A model generated the notes under the pieces. It was not told the DNA's origin. It did no database searches and worked only from the letters and a program-made list of their open reading frames with translations. From assembly GCF_003710085.1 (NCBI RefSeq), contig NZ_CP033324.1, forward strand, positions 186,001-250,000: 64,000 nucleotides of DNA. Direction: 5' to 3'. Of this stretch, positions 61,594 through 64,000 are shown piece by piece. Made by a program: the position numbers and the translations under genes. This DNA comes from Nocardioides pantholopis (lineage in GTDB: Bacteria > Actinomycetota > Actinomycetes > Propionibacteriales > Nocardioidaceae). The first letter of the stretch is position 1; each line of letters opens with the position of its first letter.

Positions 61594-62670
61594 ATGACCA
61601 CACGAGTGATCCAGTGGGCCACCGGAGCGATCGGCCGGGTCGCGTTGCGACACGTCATCGACTCCCCGGAGCTGGAGCTGGTCGGACTCAAGGTGCACAA
61701 CCCCTCGAAGGTCGGTCGCGACGCCGGTGACATCGTGCGACGCGGGACGACCGGGGTGCTGGGCACCGACGACATCGAGGAGATCCTGGCGCTGGACGCC
61801 GACGTCGTGCTCCACCTCCCGCTCAACGGCGAGTCGCCGGACCAGCACACCGACGACCTGGACCGTCTGCTCCGCTCGGGCAAGAACGTCATCACCACTG
61901 TCGGCTCCACCTATCCCGGAGCGGTCGACCGAACCCGGGCAGCACGTCTGGAGGCGGCGGCCCGCGCTGGCGGCGTGACGCTCTTCGGCACGGGCATGAA
62001 CCCGGGCTTCCTGGGGGAGCGCCTCGGCGTGCTCCTCACCGGGATGTGCACCCAGGTCAACAGTCTGAGCGTGCAGGAGACCTACGACTGCACGCCGGTG
62101 ACGTCGCCCGGCTTCATCTACGACCTCTGCGGCTTCGGCGTGAGCGAAGAGGAGTACTGGAACGCCTCGGACGGACGGCGCAGCTTCTTCTCCAGCCTGT
62201 TCGGCGAGACGCTCGGCTACCTGATCGACACGCTGCAGATGCCTGTCGACCGCATCCAGGAGGAGCACCGGGCTGTCGTCGCCGACCAAGAGGTGCAGAC
62301 GGCAGCGGGCGCGATCCCTGCGGGCACCGTGCGGGGGGTGGTCTGGCAGTGGCACGCGATGACCGGCACCGAGCGGACGATCACCGTCCGCATGGTCTGG
62401 TTCTGCGGTGAGCCCGAGGACGGTTGGAAGGACGGCTGGCAGATCCGCATCGACGGGGCGCCCCGCGTGCACATGGACCTGGAGTGGCTGGACCCGATCG
62501 GACTTCCGGAGAGGTCCAAGGCGGTCCAGTTCGCGACGGCGGGTCCGGTCGTGCGCGCCATTCCCGAGGTGCTCGCCGCGAAGCCCGGCATCCTGGTGCC
62601 GCCGACCTGGGGGACGTACCGCGGGACCGGCGCGCCGGATCTCTCCACCCTCCTGCCGATCGGCGGCTGA
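61594..62670 (+). CDS. DapB-fold NAD(P)-dependent reductase
   Basis: A 358-residue protein related to dihydrodipicolinate reductase and 2,4-diaminopentanoate dehydrogenase. Cofactor motif IQWATGAIGRVALRHVI and the usual long DapB-like C-terminal domain (ETYDCTPVTSPGFIYDLCGFG, VVWQWHAMTGTERTITVRM). In many actinobacteria such proteins occur in catabolic clusters with no lysine link. It follows the importer after 60 bases, and AGCAGGAGCAGCA precedes the ATG. The substrate is unknown; it may reduce or oxidise an island intermediate. Confidence 0.82.
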   Translation: MTTRVIQWATGAIGRVALRHVIDSPELELVGLKVHNPSKVGRDAGDIVRRGTTGVLGTDDIEEILALDADVVLHLPLNGESPDQHTDDLDRLLRSGKNVITTVGSTYPGAVDRTRAARLEAAARAGGVTLFGTGMNPGFLGERLGVLLTGMCTQVNSLSVQETYDCTPVTSPGFIYDLCGFGVSEEEYWNASDGRRSFFSSLFGETLGYLIDTLQMPVDRIQEEHRAVVADQEVQTAAGAIPAGTVRGVVWQWHAMTGTERTITVRMVWFCGEPEDGWKDGWQIRIDGAPRVHMDLEWLDPIGLPERSKAVQFATAGPVVRAIPEVLAAKPGILVPPTWGTYRGTGAPDLSTLLPIGG

Positions 62671-62720
62671 GGGCGTCCGACGACGCCGGGGTGGTGGGCA
62701 GGACCCCGTAAGCACAAGAC

Positions 62721-62750
62721 GCCGGTCCCGCCCCTCGGGGCGGGACCGGC
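62721..62750. terminator. Hairpin after DapB-like gene (copy 2 of 2)
   Basis: The same 30 bases as at 38607, with outer bases AC/GT extending the stem to 16 bp here. It follows the end of the catabolic island after 50 bases, and faces the tRNA-Ser gene on the other strand, so it could end both. Confidence 0.75.
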
Positions 62751-62772
62751 GTTGTGCCGCTGGTCGCGGTGG

Positions 62773-62861
62773 TGGCGGAGGATAGGGGATTCGAACCCCT
62801 GAGGGCTGTTAACCCAACCCGCTTTCCAAGCGAGCGCCATAGGCCACTAGGCGAATCCTCC
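62773..62861 (-). tRNA. tRNA-Ser (anticodon GGA)
   Basis: Read on the minus strand, GGAGGAT pairs with ATCCTCC. The anticodon loop is TTGGAAA (GGA at 62825-62827), the variable arm is long as in class II tRNAs, and the T arm has GGTTCGAATCC. Discriminator G and CCA are encoded. Confidence 0.97.
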
Positions 62862-63018
62862 GCGCAGGAGCGTACCGGTCGGCACGGGAGTGGACGAAAT
62901 CCCCCCTGCCGTCGCGCGCTCGCAGCCCATCAGGACGCCGCGGGCGGGCCGCCCGGGGCCGGAGGCGAGGCCTGGTGAACCCCGTCTTGGCCTCGGAGCG
63001 GGCGGTCGCCTAGAGTTT

Positions 63019-63115
63019 GGGCCAACCCCCCGTGTGGCGACATCTTGCCCAACTCCCCCAGGGCCGGAAGGCAGCAAGGGTAAGCGAGCTCTGTCGGGTG
63101 CGCGGGGGGCCTTTT
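63019..63115 (+). ncRNA. ffs: Small SRP RNA (4.5S) with terminator
   Basis: The conserved apical domain GGGCCGGAAGGCAGCAAGGG lies at 63061-63080, with the outer stem formed by GGCCAACCCCCCG and CGCGGGGGGCC, followed by TTTT. It is the RNA of the signal recognition particle. Its position 80 bases before dnaX is a usual actinobacterial neighbourhood. The 5' end is estimated from the pairing. Confidence 0.93.
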
Positions 63116-63194
63116 CGTTCCCGGACGTGCCGCGGACCACGGGCCCGTGGCTGCCGCGCTACCGGCTGTCGGTGCCGGTCGTTAGGGTTCATCC

Positions 63195-64000
63195 GTGGAG
63201 TCACCCCTCGCGTTGTACCGCCGCTACCGGCCCGAGTCGTTCGCCGAGGTCATCGGACAGGACCACGTCACGACGCCGCTGCGCGCGGCGCTGGCCAACA
63301 ACCGCGTCAACCACGCCTACCTCTTCTCCGGGCCCCGTGGCTGCGGCAAGACCACCTCGGCCCGGATCCTGGCCCGCGCGCTGAACTGCGAGCAGGCCCC
63401 GGTCGCCGATCCGTGCGGGCAGTGCGAGAGCTGCCGCGACCTGGCCCGGGGCGGGTCGGGATCGATCGACGTGATCGAGATCGACGCCGCGTCCCACGGT
63501 GGCGTCGACGACGCCCGCGACCTGCGCGAGAAGGCGTTCTTCGCCCCGGTGAAGAGCCGCTACAAGGTCTACATCATCGACGAGGCGCACATGGTCTCCC
63601 CGCAGGGCTTCAACGCCCTGCTGAAGCTCGTCGAGGAGCCGCCTCCGCACCTGCGGTTCATCTTCGCCACGACCGAGCCGGACAAGGTCATCCCGACGAT
63701 CCGCTCGCGCACCCACCACTACCCGTTCCGGCTGATCCCGCCGCGGCTGCTCTCCTCCTACCTCTCCGAGCTGTGCGAGAAGGAGGGCGTGCAGATCGAG
63801 CCGGCCGCGCTGCCGCTCGTGGTCCGGGCCGGCGCCGGCTCCGCCCGCGACACGCTCTCCGTGCTCGACCAGCTGCTGGGCGGTGCCGGTCCCGAGGGCG
63901 TCACCCACGACCTGGCCACCGGCCTGCTCGGCTACACCCCCGACACACTGCTCGACGAGGTGGTCGACGCCTTCGCCGCCGGCGACGGCGCCGCGGTCTT
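63195..64000 (+). CDS. dnaX: DNA polymerase III gamma/tau subunit, 3' cut by window
   Basis: The 5' 268 codons of the clamp-loader subunit. The start GTG at 63195 gives LALYRRYRPESFAEVIGQDHV, the family opening. Walker A FSGPRGCGKTT, a Cys cluster (ALNCEQ, DPCGQCESC) that binds zinc, Walker B VYIIDEAHMVS and sensor FIFATTEPDKV follow. The frame stays open to base 64000, so it continues beyond the window. Confidence 0.97.
   Translation, partial: MESPLALYRRYRPESFAEVIGQDHVTTPLRAALANNRVNHAYLFSGPRGCGKTTSARILARALNCEQAPVADPCGQCESCRDLARGGSGSIDVIEIDAASHGGVDDARDLREKAFFAPVKSRYKVYIIDEAHMVSPQGFNALLKLVEEPPPHLRFIFATTEPDKVIPTIRSRTHHYPFRLIPPRLLSSYLSELCEKEGVQIEPAALPLVVRAGAGSARDTLSVLDQLLGGAGPEGVTHDLATGLLGYTPDTLLDEVVDAFAAGDGAAV

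Overview
The window reads as a chromosomal segment from a high-GC actinobacterium. Support: very GC-rich third codon positions, many GTG starts with GGAGG-type ribosome sites, a type VII (ESX) secretion locus, an EspG-like chaperone, and the small SRP RNA directly upstream of dnaX. A Nocardioides-like member of the Propionibacteriales is my best guess, inferred from gene content only. Genes are tightly packed. No gene-free stretch exceeds 300 bases, and no insertion sequence, phage gene or CRISPR array was seen.

Region 1 (1-12.7 kb), sugar use: the 3' part of araB, then araD and araA, an HSL-type esterase, an MFS exporter divergent from a MarR regulator with two clear operators between them, and a very large secreted GH78 alpha-L-rhamnosidase preceded by a LacI-like palindrome. 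Together they suggest growth on plant cell-wall arabinose and rhamnose glycans.

Region 2 (12.7-38.6 kb), housekeeping and secretion: tRNA-Ser(CGA) with a strong terminator, a small secreted protein, a MoxR ATPase/VWA pair, and a dispersed ESX system. A minus-strand operon (WXG-like protein, EspG-like chaperone, hydrolase fold without its usual serine) is separated by an aminotransferase, a K+/H+ antiporter and a LytR_C pair from eccC. Divergent from eccC are a first eccD, two WXG100 genes, a second eccD and eccB. No mycosin, eccE or eccA lies in the window. Then come a lipoprotein hydrolase, ArsR/SRPBCC, an SDR, a VOC/TetR divergent pair, and two fused-in-operon CNNM/CBS membrane proteins.

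Region 3 (38.6-62.7 kb), a catabolic island: fabG, a CaiB CoA-transferase and a TetR regulator on the minus strand. Divergent from them is a 15-gene plus-strand run: a 4-hydroxybutyryl-CoA-dehydratase/HpaB-like flavoprotein, three acyl-CoA dehydrogenases, a homogentisate-dioxygenase-like cupin, an alpha/beta hydrolase, an acyl-CoA ligase, a thiolase, an SDR, an enoyl-CoA hydratase, an HMG-CoA-lyase-like enzyme and a FadJ-like fusion. A five-gene dipeptide-type ABC importer and a DapB-fold reductase follow. Almost the same 18-base palindrome lies before the first catabolic gene and before the importer, so import and breakdown look co-regulated. I do not recognise the substrate; this island is the best candidate in the window for an undescribed pathway.

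Region 4 (62.7-64 kb): a hairpin identical to the one at 38.6 kb, tRNA-Ser(GGA) on the minus strand, the SRP RNA, and the 5' part of dnaX running off the window.
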